DNA from: Sutcliffiella horikoshii
GTDB lineage: Bacteria > Bacillota > Bacilli > Bacillales > Bacillaceae_I
Length of the DNA: 64,000 nt
Direction of reading: 5' to 3'
Assembly: GCF_002157855.1 (NCBI RefSeq)
Contig: NZ_CP020880.1
Coordinates: forward strand, 930,001 to 994,000
Part shown: positions 8,022-17,262 of the stretch, in pieces
How positions within the stretch are numbered: position 1 is the first letter of the stretch
How the letters are laid out: each line of letters begins with the position of its first letter
Notes under the pieces: generated by a model
The model's input: only the letters and a program-made list of their open reading frames with translations
What the model was told of the DNA's origin: nothing
The model's database searches: none
Position numbers and translations under genes: made by a program

Positions 8022-8770
8022 AACCCCGCAGATAAATGAATCTCCCCTTCAGGCAATTCATTCCCACTCTGAGGTTCCAACGTTATCGCAATGGTATCCC
8101 AATCTTCCAAAGCAGTCTGTTCGATGTTATGGAACACATATCCTTTACCTTGATTATCAATAGTAAAGTCGCCAGCCGGTATTGGTGAACCATCCTTCAA
8201 CAGCCAAACCTGATACACTTCGTTTCCACTAAGCTCAGGTAAGTCCTGCGTTTGGATCATGACAGATAGTGCCTGCTCTTGTTGGAAAAGTGCTGCAAAC
8301 CCGCTGCCGGCAGCATCTGATGGCTGCAATGTTACTACGTTATCAGGTTGTTTCAGTTCCTCAGCAGCTGACTCAGCTCCTTCCTCGTTTTGCAACATTA
8401 AGTAGCCGTTTCCAATCAATGAAAGCAATAGCGATGCGGCAAGTAATGTGGTTAGCCAAGGTTTCCTAGAAGCTGTAGTTTTATTAAAGGGTTCATCAAC
8501 GACTTCCTTTTTAGATGCTATAGGTGTAACTAAAACATTCTCTGAATTAACATCTTCAGCAAATACATTATTCAAAATTCGCTTCTTCATTTCTGGTGGG
8601 GGTGAGGCCTGCTCTGACACAAGGGCAACATCTCCTAACAGATCTTGAAGTTCCATTAATTCTTCCTGACATTCGGGACAGGTGGCTAAGTGCTGTTCGA
8701 ATTCTTCTCTCTCTGTTTGTGTTAGGTGACCATTGAAATAGTCCAACACTAACTCACATTTCTGACTCAT
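8018..8770 (-). CDS. Anti-sigma factor with zinc-finger and RskA-like domain
   Basis: A 250-residue anti-sigma factor. The N-terminus has the ZAS zinc motif H27-x3-C31-x2-C34 (HLATCPEC) plus an early Cys5. A membrane helix lies around residues 103-126. The extracytoplasmic C-terminus (EVYQVWLLKDGSPIPAGDF...) resembles the RskA domain of anti-sigma-K factors. It should bind and hold the ECF sigma factor encoded just upstream until a signal triggers release. Its ATG overlaps the sigma gene's stop codon as ATGA, which suggests translational coupling. Confidence 0.88.
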   Translation of the reverse strand: MSQKCELVLDYFNGHLTQTEREEFEQHLATCPECQEELMELQDLLGDVALVSEQASPPPEMKKRILNNVFAEDVNSENVLVTPIASKKEVVDEPFNKTTASRKPWLTTLLAASLLLSLIGNGYLMLQNEEGAESAAEELKQPDNVVTLQPSDAAGSGFAALFQQEQALSVMIQTQDLPELSGNEVYQVWLLKDGSPIPAGDFTIDNQGKGYVFHNIEQTALEDWDTIAITLEPQSGNELPEGEIHLSAGL

Positions 8771-9321
8771 ATACTCCCCCTCCTATCTGCAAGCAACGGT
8801 TTCAGTTTTTTCAGCGCCAGCCGTATCCTTCCCTTTACAGTCCCAAGCGGTATGCCTGTCAAATCCGCTATTTTCTGCTGGGTATAGCCTTTAAAATACA
8901 TGTAATGAACCATCTTCTTTTGGTCATCAGATAAGGTGGAGACCGCCTCTCTGATGACATTTTGCTCTTCTTTCCACTCTGTCTCTTTTTCGGTGGAGTC
9001 GTTAGATTGCAGAAATGGTTCAACATCTTCTATCGGGGCACTTTGTGTTCGTTGCTGCTTACGAATAATATCCAAGGCTTTATTACGGGCGATGGTAAAC
9101 AGCCATGATCGAAACTTCCCTTTTGACGCGTCATAGATTCCTGTTCCCTGCCAAATTTTAATAAAGACATCCTGCATCGCTTCTTCGGCAATGTCGTGGT
9201 CATTTGTTATTTTCAATAAAAAAGAATACAAGATCTTTTCGTACCTGTCGTACAGTTCTTCCAGAGCGGTTTTATCTTTTTTCCTAATCCGCTCATACAG
9301 AAGAGAGTCCTTATTCTGCAT
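8767..9321 (-). CDS. ECF-type sigma-70 family RNA polymerase sigma factor
   Basis: A 184-residue sigma factor with region 2 (ALEELYDRYEKILYSFLLKITND, then DIAEEAMQDVFIKIWQ) and region 4 (MVHYMYFKGYTQQKIADLTG, then IPLGTVKGRIRLALKKL). Length and domain content are those of the RpoE/SigK-like ECF class. A GGAG site lies seven bases before the ATG. It forms a two-gene operon with its anti-sigma partner. The target genes cannot be read from this window. Confidence 0.92.
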   Translation of the reverse strand: MQNKDSLLYERIRKKDKTALEELYDRYEKILYSFLLKITNDHDIAEEAMQDVFIKIWQGTGIYDASKGKFRSWLFTIARNKALDIIRKQQRTQSAPIEDVEPFLQSNDSTEKETEWKEEQNVIREAVSTLSDDQKKMVHYMYFKGYTQQKIADLTGIPLGTVKGRIRLALKKLKPLLADRRGSI

Positions 9322-9503
9322 AGGTTTTCTCCTTTTTTATGTGATTATCTTTATTATATCTTTGTTTATCTGTTTAAAAGAAGAAATAAGGCTTTCCTAC
9401 ATTCCTAACGGTGGAAAATGGGATTTAGATCAGTATTTTAGCATTCTAAGGTTCCTAAATAAGAAGGAGGATCCATATTTTTTACAAATGCTCTTGATTA
9501 TTG

Positions 9504-9549
9504 AGTATTACCTGTTATATAGTGTATATATAGATATAAACAGTATAAT
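9504..9549 (+). promoter_or_regulatory. Dyad operator overlapping the promoter of the YhcEFG-like operon
   Basis: CTGTTATATA (9512-9521) and TATAAACAG (9535-9543) form an inverted repeat. The symmetry extends to AGTATTA (9504-9510) and TAATACT on the right. A TATAAT -10 element lies at 9544-9549. GntR regulators of the YtrA/YhcF type bind such AT-rich dyads, so autoregulation by the GntR gene in this operon is likely. Confidence 0.5.
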
Positions 9550-9572
9550 ACTTAATAAGAGGGGGATTTATG

Positions 9573-10304
9573 ATGAACGAGCGTAGTAATGCTTGGTGGT
9601 TGGCGAAGTTTGAGATGAAGGCACAGTTAAAGGGTATTTTCTGGATGCTGTTTTTGCTTGTATTCTTAACCATGTTTTTTGTTACAGCACTTCCGATGTA
9701 TTTGGCAGAAGGGGTAGGTGCAACTTTTTTTGATTTAGCATTTATTGTTGTGTTTGGTATGGCTGTGGCTTGGATAAAGCCTAAAGAATTTCAATATCAA
9801 AAAGTTGGAGATGAAATATGGGCTTCCCCATTCTTTATCGCTTTGAACCAGTTGCCAATTACAAAAAATGAATTAGTGAATAGCAGATATATTATTTTCT
9901 TTAGTTATACCCTGCCATACTACATATCCACGTTGGCAATTATTTATATCTTTACTCCAGAATTAAGAGAGGCTGCTGCCATCCCTGAATATCTAGCTTT
10001 TTCAGCACTGTGGATTTCTATAGGATCTTCACTTGGGTTATCCTTTGCAGTCAGTGACTCCGGAGATAGAGTGACGAACAAGCAAATGTGGCTTTATGGA
10101 ATAGGCTTAACTGTTGGTGCAGTCGTGTTCTTTACATTAGCGCACTTCTTATTAGAAACGGGAATTGTTGCTTGGACCTTAGCCTTGTCTGTGAAATGGC
10201 CACTAATTGTATTGTTATTTGCAATAATATCATTCCTTCTATCGATTAATCTGTGGAAGGTTTACATGATAAGACAGATAGATAAGATGGATTATTTGAA
10301 ATAA
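9573..10304 (+). CDS. ABC-2-like membrane protein (YhcE-like)
   Basis: A 243-residue integral membrane protein with about six hydrophobic segments. It is the first gene of a three-gene unit (membrane protein, GntR regulator, ABC ATPase) that matches the order yhcE-yhcF-yhcG in B. subtilis. Two ATG codons are adjacent; the second was chosen for spacing from the AGAGGGGG site. It is likely the membrane part of an ABC exporter, perhaps for cell-envelope-active compounds, as with YtrA-type systems. The substrate is not known. Confidence 0.7.
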   Translation: MNERSNAWWLAKFEMKAQLKGIFWMLFLLVFLTMFFVTALPMYLAEGVGATFFDLAFIVVFGMAVAWIKPKEFQYQKVGDEIWASPFFIALNQLPITKNELVNSRYIIFFSYTLPYYISTLAIIYIFTPELREAAAIPEYLAFSALWISIGSSLGLSFAVSDSGDRVTNKQMWLYGIGLTVGAVVFFTLAHFLLETGIVAWTLALSVKWPLIVLLFAIISFLLSINLWKVYMIRQIDKMDYLK

Positions 10305-10319
10305 AGGGGAGGTGTGGAG

Positions 10320-10715
10320 ATGGAACTACCAATTCGCCTTTCAAAGGAATCGAGAGAGCCAATCTATCATCAAATTGAAGAGCAAATCAAAGCATTGATT
10401 GCAGGGGGACATTTGCAGAAGGGATCTCCTTTGCCATCCATTAGACTTTTATCTAAAGATTTAGAGATAAGTGTGATTACCACAAGGAGAGCTTATCAGA
10501 ACTTGGAGCATCAAGGCTTCATTATAACGACTCAAGGCAAAGGGACTTTTGTAGCGGAAGTAGAAGAGACAATGAAGGAGTCCGTAAAAATCGCCTCTGT
10601 CTACCAAGCAATTGAAAAAGCAGTAGAAACTGCAAGAAGGCATGATTATTCCTTAACGGAAATAGAGGATATTTTTCAAAAAGTGATACGTTCATTTAGG
10701 GAAAAAGGAGAGTGA
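10320..10715 (+). CDS. GntR family regulator, YtrA/YhcF type
   Basis: A 131-residue regulator with a GntR winged helix (EPIYHQIEEQIKALIAGG, then LQKGSPLPSIRLLSKDLEIS) and only a short C-terminal helical tail. That is the hallmark of the YtrA subfamily, which controls neighbouring ABC transporter genes. The start is ATG at 10320, seven bases after GGGGAGG; a GTG six bases earlier is too close to that site. It follows the membrane gene by 15 bp and the ATPase gene follows 4 bp later. Confidence 0.88.
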   Translation: MELPIRLSKESREPIYHQIEEQIKALIAGGHLQKGSPLPSIRLLSKDLEISVITTRRAYQNLEHQGFIITTQGKGTFVAEVEETMKESVKIASVYQAIEKAVETARRHDYSLTEIEDIFQKVIRSFREKGE

Positions 10716-10719
10716 GAAA

Positions 10720-11571
10720 ATGCAACATGCTTTAGTAGTTGAGAAAGTTGAAAAGCTTATTGGAGATTTTGAAATAGGGCCAATAACACTCAAATTAGAG
10801 CCTGGAACCATTACGGCTTTAGTGGGGGACAATGGTGCTGGGAAAAGCACTTTGTTAAAAATGATTATGAGGCTCGTAAAAAAGGATAGTGGGAGGATTT
10901 CTGTAACGGGGGTTGCTGATATTGACACGGAAGAGCAGTGGAAAAAGAACGTTTCTTATATGCCTCAAGCATTAACTGGAGTAGACCCTTTTACGTGCCA
11001 AAAAATCAAGGAACTTGTTTCTAGATGGTATCCTACATGGGATGAAAGCTTTTTTCAACATCTTGTTCAGGAGTTTGATATACCGTTAGGAAAAAAATAC
11101 GGGAAACTTTCTCAAGGAGTACAACAGAAGTTGAGTGTGGCAATGGCTTTAGCGAAGGATACGGAAATCTTACTCTTGGATGAACCGACATCAAATATGG
11201 ATATCCTCTCAAAAGGTAAGTTGATGAATGAACTGATGAAATGGATGGAAAGAGGAGAGAAAACTGTCATCGTGGCTAGCCATCAAGTGGATGACATCAA
11301 GAAACTGGCGGACTATATCGCGTTTATGAAAAAAGGGGACTATCTTGGTATATATGAAAAAGAAGAACTAATCGAAAACTATAAAAAGTACTGGTTCAAA
11401 GAGCCCCTCCCAACATTTCTCATCGAAGGGGAAATTGCAAGAAACGGTGATAAGGTATTGGTTTCGGAAAATGCGACCAAAACAGATCAACACCTTTTTG
11501 ATGAAGGAATTCAATGGATAGATCAACAATCCTTGGATCTTGACGAAGTGATAACGTTCAAGCTAACTTAA
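10720..11571 (+). CDS. ABC transporter ATP-binding protein (YhcG/YtrB-like)
   Basis: A 283-residue ABC ATPase with Walker A GDNGAGKST, a signature motif that reads LSQGVQQKLS rather than the usual LSGGQ, and Walker B EILLLDEPTSNMD. A C-terminal extension of about 70 residues follows, as seen in YtrB/YhcG-type proteins. It should energise the membrane protein encoded two genes upstream. The three genes are almost contiguous, so they form one operon. Confidence 0.88.
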   Translation: MQHALVVEKVEKLIGDFEIGPITLKLEPGTITALVGDNGAGKSTLLKMIMRLVKKDSGRISVTGVADIDTEEQWKKNVSYMPQALTGVDPFTCQKIKELVSRWYPTWDESFFQHLVQEFDIPLGKKYGKLSQGVQQKLSVAMALAKDTEILLLDEPTSNMDILSKGKLMNELMKWMERGEKTVIVASHQVDDIKKLADYIAFMKKGDYLGIYEKEELIENYKKYWFKEPLPTFLIEGEIARNGDKVLVSENATKTDQHLFDEGIQWIDQQSLDLDEVITFKLT

Positions 11572-11611
11572 GTATTTTTTCTTCAATGACTTATTTGGAA
11601 AATTTGCTCGC

Positions 11612-11640
11612 TTGACTCTGCCTCCTTCGTAGCGTACTTT
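11612..11640 (+). promoter_or_regulatory. Candidate sigma-A promoter of glcT
   Basis: TTGACT (11612-11617) and TACTTT (11635-11640) are 17 bp apart, about 30 bp before the glcT ribosome site. The -10 match is weak. Confidence 0.4.
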
Positions 11641-11679
11641 AGTATATATTGCAGTTTTAGATACACCGGAGGAATGGCC

Positions 11680-12510
11680 ATGCGTGTAAAGAAAGTCTTG
11701 AATAACAATGTATTGATTGCTGCCCATCCCGAGTACAATGAAGTGATCCTGACAGGAAAAGGAATTGGCTTTGGGAAACGTACGGGTGAGGATATTTCCG
11801 TCGAGAGTGCGGAAAAGTTCTTTGTGCTGCGTGACCAGAAAGAGCAGCAACAATATAAACAGTTACTTAGTTATGTCGATGAGTCATTCATCGGGTTGAT
11901 GAATGAATGTATAGAGAGAATAGAAAAACGTTTTGAGGTTCGGTTGAATGAACATATCCATGTCGGCTTGACGGACCATCTTTATTTTGCCGTAAAAAGA
12001 ATTCAACAGGGGCTGGATATAAAAAATCCCTTCCTGACTGAAACGGAACTCGCCTACCCAAAAGAATATACGGTGGCACTTGAAATTGTCCAGTGGTTAA
12101 ATGAGAAGCTTGGGGTCTCGGTTCCAGTGGGAGAAGTAGGGTTCATTACATTACACATCCATAGCGCGTTAACCAACCGTGAATTGTCTGAGGTTAACAA
12201 ACATACACAGTTGATCAGCAGAATGGTGGATGTCATAGAGGAATCCCTGAAAATCTCTGTAGACCGGGCAGATGTAAACTACTTGAGACTCATTCGTCAT
12301 TTTCACGCGTCGATTGAAAGGGTGCAAAAAGACGAGAACCGTCCTGAAAATCAGGAAGCGCTCGCAAAAGTGTTGCAAGCCGAATACCCTGTGTGCTACA
12401 ATCTAGCATGGAAATTAATTAAAATTATGCAGCAGAACTTACACAAGCCAGTTCCAGATGCTGAGGCAGTTTACCTGACCCTACATTTGCAAAGGCTTGC
12501 AAAACAATAA
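11680..12510 (+). CDS. glcT: PtsG operon antiterminator GlcT
   Basis: A 276-residue BglG-family antiterminator: an N-terminal RNA-binding CAT domain (VKKVLNNNVLIAAHPEYNEV then ILTGKGIGFGK) followed by two PRD domains with conserved histidines (GEVGFITLHIHSAL and LRLIRHFHASIERV). In the presence of glucose, unphosphorylated GlcT binds the RAT RNA and prevents termination ahead of ptsG. Start ATG 11680 was chosen because GGAGG at 11668-11672 is seven bases away; another ATG at 11674 is too close. It lies directly upstream of the RAT and ptsG, as in B. subtilis. Confidence 0.93.
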   Translation: MRVKKVLNNNVLIAAHPEYNEVILTGKGIGFGKRTGEDISVESAEKFFVLRDQKEQQQYKQLLSYVDESFIGLMNECIERIEKRFEVRLNEHIHVGLTDHLYFAVKRIQQGLDIKNPFLTETELAYPKEYTVALEIVQWLNEKLGVSVPVGEVGFITLHIHSALTNRELSEVNKHTQLISRMVDVIEESLKISVDRADVNYLRLIRHFHASIERVQKDENRPENQEALAKVLQAEYPVCYNLAWKLIKIMQQNLHKPVPDAEAVYLTLHLQRLAKQ

Positions 12511-12528
12511 AATATCCAAAACACTTTT

Positions 12529-12560
12529 TTCACGTGTTACTGGTCATGCAGGCATGAGCG
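12529..12560 (+). promoter_or_regulatory. RAT: GlcT ribonucleic antiterminator target
   Basis: The segment contains ACGTGTTACTGGTC and ends in AGGCATGAG, closely resembling the B. subtilis ptsG RAT. Its 3' half is also the 5' arm of the terminator that follows, so binding of GlcT and terminator formation exclude each other. Confidence 0.8.
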
Positions 12561-12644
12561 GAAGAAAGCGTAAACGAAGAAACATGGTAGAAGTCTATCT
12601 ACCTTTCCTTCGTGTACCTTTTCTTTTCACTCATGCCTTTTTGT
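12550..12644 (+). terminator. Conditional terminator in the ptsG leader
   Basis: AGGCATGAG (12550-12558) pairs with CTCATGCC (12630-12637), followed by TTTTT. The inner arms GAAGAAAGCG...AACGAAG and CTTCGTG...TTTTCTTTTC extend the long stem. Confidence 0.8.
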
Positions 12645-12693
12645 ATTGCACAGGTTCTACAATTGCATATAAAAATACTTAGGAGGAACACAT

Positions 12694-14736
12694 ATGTTTA
12701 AGAAATCATTCGGTTTACTGCAACGTATCGGTAAAGCCCTTATGCTTCCTGTCGCATTGCTTCCGGCAGCAGGGATACTGCTTGCATTCGGTAATGCCAT
12801 GCAAAACCCGAACTTAACAAGTCGCCTCGGCTTTTTAGAGGCAGATTCAATCGTGCTTCTGGCACAAATCATGGAACAGGCAGGAAACATCGTATTTGCA
12901 AACCTGCCATTGCTATTTGCCGTCGGTGTAGCTATAGGGCTTGCTGGAGGAGACGGGGTTGCCGGTCTTGCAGCAATGATCGGTTACTTAATTATGAACG
13001 TTACCATGAGTGTTATCAGTGGAGTTACCGCTGATCAGGTCGGAAGTGACCCTGCGCTTGCGAATGTTTTAGGAATTCCGACCCTTCAAACCGGTGTGTT
13101 CGGCGGTATCATAGCCGGGGTTCTCGGTGCTTATATGTACAATAAATTTTACAATATTGAAATGCCATCTTATTTAGGATTCTTTGCCGGGAAGCGTTTC
13201 GTTCCGATTGTAACAGCAGCTTCCGCACTTGTTCTTGGAATTGTCATGAACTTCATTTGGCCATTCGCGCAAGAGGGATTAAATACATTCTCTTATTTTA
13301 TGACAGAATCAAACCGTACATTGGCAGCATTTATTTTCGGTGTCATTGAACGTGGACTGATTCCATTTGGCTTGCATCATATTTTCTATTCTCCATTCTG
13401 GTTTGAATTTGGTTCTTACACAAACGCGGCGGGAGAATTGGTTCGCGGTGACCAACGTATTTTCATGGAGCAGGTGAAAGACGGTGCCGAACTTACGGCA
13501 GGAACGTTCATGACTGGTAAATTCCCATTCATGATGTTCGGTCTTCCAGCTGCAGCGCTAGCAATCTATCACTGCGCACGTCCAGAAAACAAGAAGTTTG
13601 TAGCAGGTATCATGGGTTCTGCTGCATTAACATCTTTCTTAACAGGTATCACAGAACCACTTGAGTTCAGTTTCTTATTCGTAGCACCGGTATTATTCGG
13701 AATTCACGCAGTGTTTGCAGGACTTTCCTTCATGGTCATGCATATTTTAGATGTAAAAATCGGAATGACATTCTCCGGTGGTGTCATTGACTACATTCTA
13801 TTTGGTATCCTTCCAAATGCAACAGCATGGTGGTTGGTAATCCCTGTTGGTCTAGTATTCTCGGTTATTTACTACTTCGGGTTCCGCTTTGCAATCAAGA
13901 AGTTTAACTTGATGACTCCAGGTCGTGAGGAAAAAACAGAGGAAGCGGAAGCTGGTACTGGTTCCGTTGATGAACTGCCATTCGGAGTACTAGAAGCACT
14001 TGGCGGAAGAGAAAACCTTACAAACCTTGACGCTTGTATCACTCGTCTTCGAGTAAGTGTTAAAGACGTTGAACAGGTAGATAAAGAGCGCTTGAAAAAA
14101 TTAGGTGCAGCAGGCGTTATGCAAATTGACCGCAACATCCAAGCAATTTTCGGACCACGTTCTGAAACGATCAAAGGACAGATTCAAGATATCTTGAGTG
14201 GAAAAACGCCAGTGAAGCAAGAAGTGGCGGCAACATCTGAAACTATGTCGGCGGATGCTGGTGCAGTTACTACTTCATCTTCATCAGAGTTTGACGTAGT
14301 TATGCCGATGACTGGTAAACTACTACCTATTTCTGAAGTTCCAGATAAGATTTTCTCACAAAAAATGATGGGTGACGGTTTTGCCATTGAACCAACGGAT
14401 GGAAAAGTGGTTTCACCTGTTGCAGGTAAGATCGTGAACCTGTTCCCGACAAAACATGCAATCGGTATTGAAACGGCTGACGGCCGCGAAGTTCTTGTCC
14501 ATGTGGGAATCGATACAGTTAACTTAAAAGGAAAAGGTTTTGAAAGTTTAGTAGAACAAGGAGACACAGTGGAGCAAGGACAAGCGTTACTGAACGTAGA
14601 CCTGCGCATTGTGTCAGAAGAAGCGACATCCATTATCACACCAATCATCTTTACAAACTTGGCTGCTGGAGAAGCAGTTGAGATCAAGGATGGGAGTGTA
14701 AGAGTTGGGGAAAAGGGTCGCATAACAATTTCTTAA
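12694..14736 (+). CDS. ptsG: Glucose-specific PTS permease IICBA
   Basis: A 680-residue PTS transporter that imports and phosphorylates glucose. The IIC membrane domain covers about residues 1-400. IIB follows, with its phosphorylated cysteine C448 in [15 protein letters not shown] comes last, with the phosphorylated histidine H603 in [14 protein letters not shown]. The domain order and length match B. subtilis PtsG. An AGGAGG site precedes the ATG. Expression is controlled by GlcT through the RAT and terminator in its leader. A strong terminator follows the gene. Confidence 0.96.
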   Translation: MFKKSFGLLQRIGKALMLPVALLPAAGILLAFGNAMQNPNLTSRLGFLEADSIVLLAQIMEQAGNIVFANLPLLFAVGVAIGLAGGDGVAGLAAMIGYLIMNVTMSVISGVTADQVGSDPALANVLGIPTLQTGVFGGIIAGVLGAYMYNKFYNIEMPSYLGFFAGKRFVPIVTAASALVLGIVMNFIWPFAQEGLNTFSYFMTESNRTLAAFIFGVIERGLIPFGLHHIFYSPFWFEFGSYTNAAGELVRGDQRIFMEQVKDGAELTAGTFMTGKFPFMMFGLPAAALAIYHCARPENKKFVAGIMGSAALTSFLTGITEPLEFSFLFVAPVLFGIHAVFAGLSFMVMHILDVKIGMTFSGGVIDYILFGILPNATAWWLVIPVGLVFSVIYYFGFRFAIKKFNLMTPGREEKTEEAEAGTGSVDELPFGVLEALGGRENLTNLDACITRLRVSVKDVEQVDKERLKKLGAAGVMQIDRNIQAIFGPRSETIKGQIQDILSGKTPVKQEVAATSETMSADAGAVTTSSSSEFDVVMPMTGKLLPISEVPDKIFSQKMMGDGFAIEPTDGKVVSPVAGKIVNLFPTKHAIGIETADGREVLVHVGIDTVNLKGKGFESLVEQGDTVEQGQALLNVDLRIVSEEATSIITPIIFTNLAAGEAVEIKDGSVRVGEKGRITIS

Positions 14737-14751
14737 AGTGGCAAAAACAAG

Positions 14752-14789
14752 TAGAACCGTTGCATATTATGCTGCAACGGTTCTTTTTT
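14752..14789 (+). terminator. Rho-independent terminator after ptsG
   Basis: AGAACCGTTGCA and TGCAACGGTTCT form a perfect stem followed by six T residues. Confidence 0.95.
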
Positions 14790-14800
14790 GTGGAAAAAGA

Positions 14801-15034
14801 TTATCCCTGTTTCATCAAAAGGGAGTGAGCTTTTACTACTTTTTTTTCTAAATAATCTATTGAATAGTTACCAGTGGGATCTGTTACATCAACCACAGCT
14901 CTTGATAAGTTATCTATAACTAGGTGCAGCAATTCCAGATCTTTTTCCTCAAGCTTATGTTTGTTGACTTCATCCATAATTTCTTGTGCAAGTCCCTGTA
15001 TCTTCCTGAGTCGATAATCGTTCACGTTTTTCAA
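14801..15034 (-). CDS. Hypothetical 77-residue protein
   Basis: A small, mostly helical soluble protein (LRKIQGLAQEIMDEV, ELLHLVIDNLSRAVVDV) without a recognised family. The TTG start at 15034 has an excellent GAGGAGGG site seven bases upstream, which supports it as a real gene. It is convergent with ptsG and divergent from the Fur-controlled flavodoxin operon, sharing that intergenic region. Confidence 0.6.
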   Translation of the reverse strand: MKNVNDYRLRKIQGLAQEIMDEVNKHKLEEKDLELLHLVIDNLSRAVVDVTDPTGNYSIDYLEKKVVKAHSLLMKQG

Positions 15035-15118
15035 GTAAACCCTCCTCTTTTAAATGACATTCACAAAAAGAGTATATGTACTAAAATGAGATTCTTTCTC
15101 AAAAATTATATAAAACAA

Positions 15119-15177
15119 TTGACACTGATAATCATTATCAACTATGATTAAAGTGTGTTAATTGAAAACAATTATCA
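15119..15177 (+). promoter_or_regulatory. Fur-controlled promoter of the ykuNOP operon
   Basis: TTGACA at 15119-15124 and TATGAT at 15143-15148 form a sigma-A promoter with an 18-bp spacer. TGATAATCATTATCA (15126-15140), a perfect 7-1-7 Fur box, fills that spacer. A second, imperfect box (TGAAAACAATTATCA) lies at 15163-15177. Repression under iron sufficiency follows directly from this arrangement. Confidence 0.9.
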
Positions 15178-15194
15178 ACTAGAGGTGATCTAGA

Positions 15195-15665
15195 ATGCGG
15201 ATATTTATTGGATATGTAAGTATGTCGGGAAACACAGAAGACATTGCAAATATTTTGCAGGATGAGTTGCTTGCAAAAGGCTGCGAGGTTGTCTTGGAGT
15301 GTCTAGATACAGTAGATGTAGAGGAAATCACAACCTATAACGGTATTTTTATTGGTTCCTACACTTGGGGAGATGGCGATCTTCCATATGAGGCGGAGGA
15401 CTTTTATGAAGAGTTGAATGGATTAAAGTTAAACAGTATTCCTGCAGCATGCTTTGGTTCAGGAGACCACGCATATCCTAAATTTTGTGCGGCAGTGGAT
15501 ACATTTTCTCAGAAACTTAAAAGCTGTGGAGCCAACGTATATAATAAAACATTAAAGGTGGAGTCATCTCCTGAAACAGAGGAACAAGAAATGGAATGTA
15601 GACAATTTGCACATACATTCTATTCGTGGATTAAGAAAATGGAAGGAAACATTCATTATGTTTAA
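15195..15665 (+). CDS. ykuN: Flavodoxin YkuN
   Basis: A 156-residue short-chain flavodoxin. The FMN phosphate-binding loop is SMSGNTED near the N-terminus, and SYTWGDGDLP and GSGDHAYPKFC form the two flavin-ring loops. Flavodoxins replace ferredoxin as electron carriers when iron is scarce. The gene is first in an operon behind two Fur boxes and has the same arrangement as B. subtilis ykuN-ykuO-ykuP. The ATG follows an AGAGGTGAT site. Confidence 0.92.
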   Translation: MRIFIGYVSMSGNTEDIANILQDELLAKGCEVVLECLDTVDVEEITTYNGIFIGSYTWGDGDLPYEAEDFYEELNGLKLNSIPAACFGSGDHAYPKFCAAVDTFSQKLKSCGANVYNKTLKVESSPETEEQEMECRQFAHTFYSWIKKMEGNIHYV

Positions 15666-16542
15666 CAGAGGATCCACTGCTGTTTTATCTACACCTGATA
15701 TTCCATTCCTTGTTGCAGTAAAAAAATCTGGCATCTATTCATTCGAGGATGGGAAATGGTTGTTGCAGTATGGCCTTACCCAAAACATCTATAAGCTTGT
15801 AAAATTGGGTAGATTTATTTTTGGCATTGGAGATTATGGGACCATCCTACGATATGATCCATATCAGAAAAAGTGGACCCATACCACATTTTCTGTACCT
15901 CAGCGATTATGGGATATAACTGGAAACGAACAAGGACTAATCGTAACACATGGTGGGAGTAAATTATATGTTTCCAGAAATTATGGTTCAAGCTGGACTG
16001 TCGTTAAGCCATTTGCATCTCTCAATGCACCCCCATTGATTAGGTCGCTCTTTTTTTCTGATGATTATATATACATTGGTACACAAGTAAATAAGAAGCA
16101 AGGGGGCGTATGGAAGTACTCTCTCTTAACAAGGGAATTGAAACTTGTAAAAAGAGAAGATAATTCCATGGTTTCATCGATTTATATTTCAGACAGGGAC
16201 TCTATGCTCATTACAAAAGCAAACGTAAAGACTGGAGAAGGTTCTGTGGAAATGAGAAAAGCAGATAATTCGTGGATTTGTTTTAAACAGCCTCTTTCAG
16301 AGAAAGCGTTTTTGGATATATTCATGGCTAATAATAGATTGCATGCGACTACCAGCCGAGATGAATTCGGGTATTCGAGAATTTATGAGATACATAGAGA
16401 GAGTATGACATTGATTCCAATCGAGACTGTGGAAGGGCATGGATTTAGAGGAGCTGGCTTTGAAGACCAACTGTTTATTTCATCCCCAGTGGAAAGTAAA
16501 TGGATCAACAACAGATATGAAGTTCCAAGCCTACTACATTGA
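15658..16542 (+). CDS. ykuO: YkuO-like beta-propeller protein
   Basis: A 294-residue protein starting at the ATG that overlaps the last codons of ykuN, so translation is likely coupled. It shows repeating motifs typical of sialidase/YCF48-like beta-propellers (IYSFEDGKWLLQYGLTQNIY; LYVSRNYGSSWTVVKPF with an Asp-box-like S-x-N-x-G-x-x-W; IYIGTQVNKKQGG). No signal peptide is visible. Its role is unknown; its fixed place between two flavodoxins under Fur control points to a function in iron limitation. Confidence 0.82.
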   Translation: MFNRGSTAVLSTPDIPFLVAVKKSGIYSFEDGKWLLQYGLTQNIYKLVKLGRFIFGIGDYGTILRYDPYQKKWTHTTFSVPQRLWDITGNEQGLIVTHGGSKLYVSRNYGSSWTVVKPFASLNAPPLIRSLFFSDDYIYIGTQVNKKQGGVWKYSLLTRELKLVKREDNSMVSSIYISDRDSMLITKANVKTGEGSVEMRKADNSWICFKQPLSEKAFLDIFMANNRLHATTSRDEFGYSRIYEIHRESMTLIPIETVEGHGFRGAGFEDQLFISSPVESKWINNRYEVPSLLH

Positions 16543-16555
16543 TAGGAGTGACAAT

Positions 16556-17008
16556 ATGAGAATAGGAATTTTTTATGCAAGCATGTCCGGTAACACGGAG
16601 GCAATTGCGGACAGTATCACAGAAAAACTAAAGAGTCATCAGCACGAGGTTGTATTAGAGGACGTTCATAATGTCGATAATGCAATGGAGCTGTTACACT
16701 ATGATGTTACCATTTTAGGAATGTATACATGGGGGGATGGTGATTACCCAGATGAATGCTTGGACCTCGTGGAAGAATTGGAAGAAATGAATCTTGAGGG
16801 TCATTCCTTTGCAATTTTTGGCTCTGGTGATACATCGTATCCTGAATTCTGTGGTGCTCTTGACCATCTTAAAGAATTGCTTGAAAGCCGTGGGGGAAGT
16901 GTATTGGTTGATCCGCTGAAAATAGAGTTCAATCCCGAACCGGAGGATGAAGAAGAGATTATTAAATTTGTCTTAGAAGTGGTTGGGAAACTAAAGAAGT
17001 CCGCGTAA
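16556..17008 (+). CDS. ykuP: Flavodoxin YkuP
   Basis: A 150-residue flavodoxin with the FMN phosphate loop ASMSGNTEA and the loops MYTWGDGDYPD and GSGDTSYPEFC. It resembles YkuN but is more acidic. The ATG at 16556 has a TAGGAGTG site. It is third in the Fur-controlled operon, and a small fbpB-like gene follows 31 bp downstream. Confidence 0.92.
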   Translation: MRIGIFYASMSGNTEAIADSITEKLKSHQHEVVLEDVHNVDNAMELLHYDVTILGMYTWGDGDYPDECLDLVEELEEMNLEGHSFAIFGSGDTSYPEFCGALDHLKELLESRGGSVLVDPLKIEFNPEPEDEEEIIKFVLEVVGKLKKSA

Positions 17009-17039
17009 CAAGTACTTATCTATAGAAAGGACACGGATA

Positions 17040-17168
17040 ATGAGAAAGAAACTGATGCAACAACTAATAGAGCAAAACAAACAAGATATTCTAAAAGATA
17101 AAGTGAAAATGGAAAAAATACTGGATAAGATAGATCAGGCAAGAATGATAAAAGCTAATAATGAATAA
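17040..17168 (+). CDS. fbpB: FbpB-like small basic protein
   Basis: A 42-residue, highly charged helical protein (MRKKLMQQLIEQNKQDILKD is its first half). It has the leucine/isoleucine-lysine pattern of the Fur-regulated FbpB family, which in B. subtilis acts with the sRNA FsrA in the iron-sparing response. A GAAAGGA site lies 8 bases before the ATG. The location directly behind Fur-controlled ykuNOP, 31 bp after ykuP, supports the call. The assignment is by pattern and context only. Confidence 0.65.
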   Translation: MRKKLMQQLIEQNKQDILKDKVKMEKILDKIDQARMIKANNE

Positions 17169-17262
17169 ATGGTGTAGCTAACATTTGTAAGGATGTTGGA
17201 TTCCAATGTAATCCGGAGCTTATGGGCTGTGAAAGATGGGGAATAGAAAATCAAAAATTATT

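Noticed and set aside
13872-14723. Minus-strand frames of 100 and 179 codons inside ptsG
   Set aside because: Antisense to the conserved IIB and IIA domains; composition is that of reverse-complemented coding sequence.
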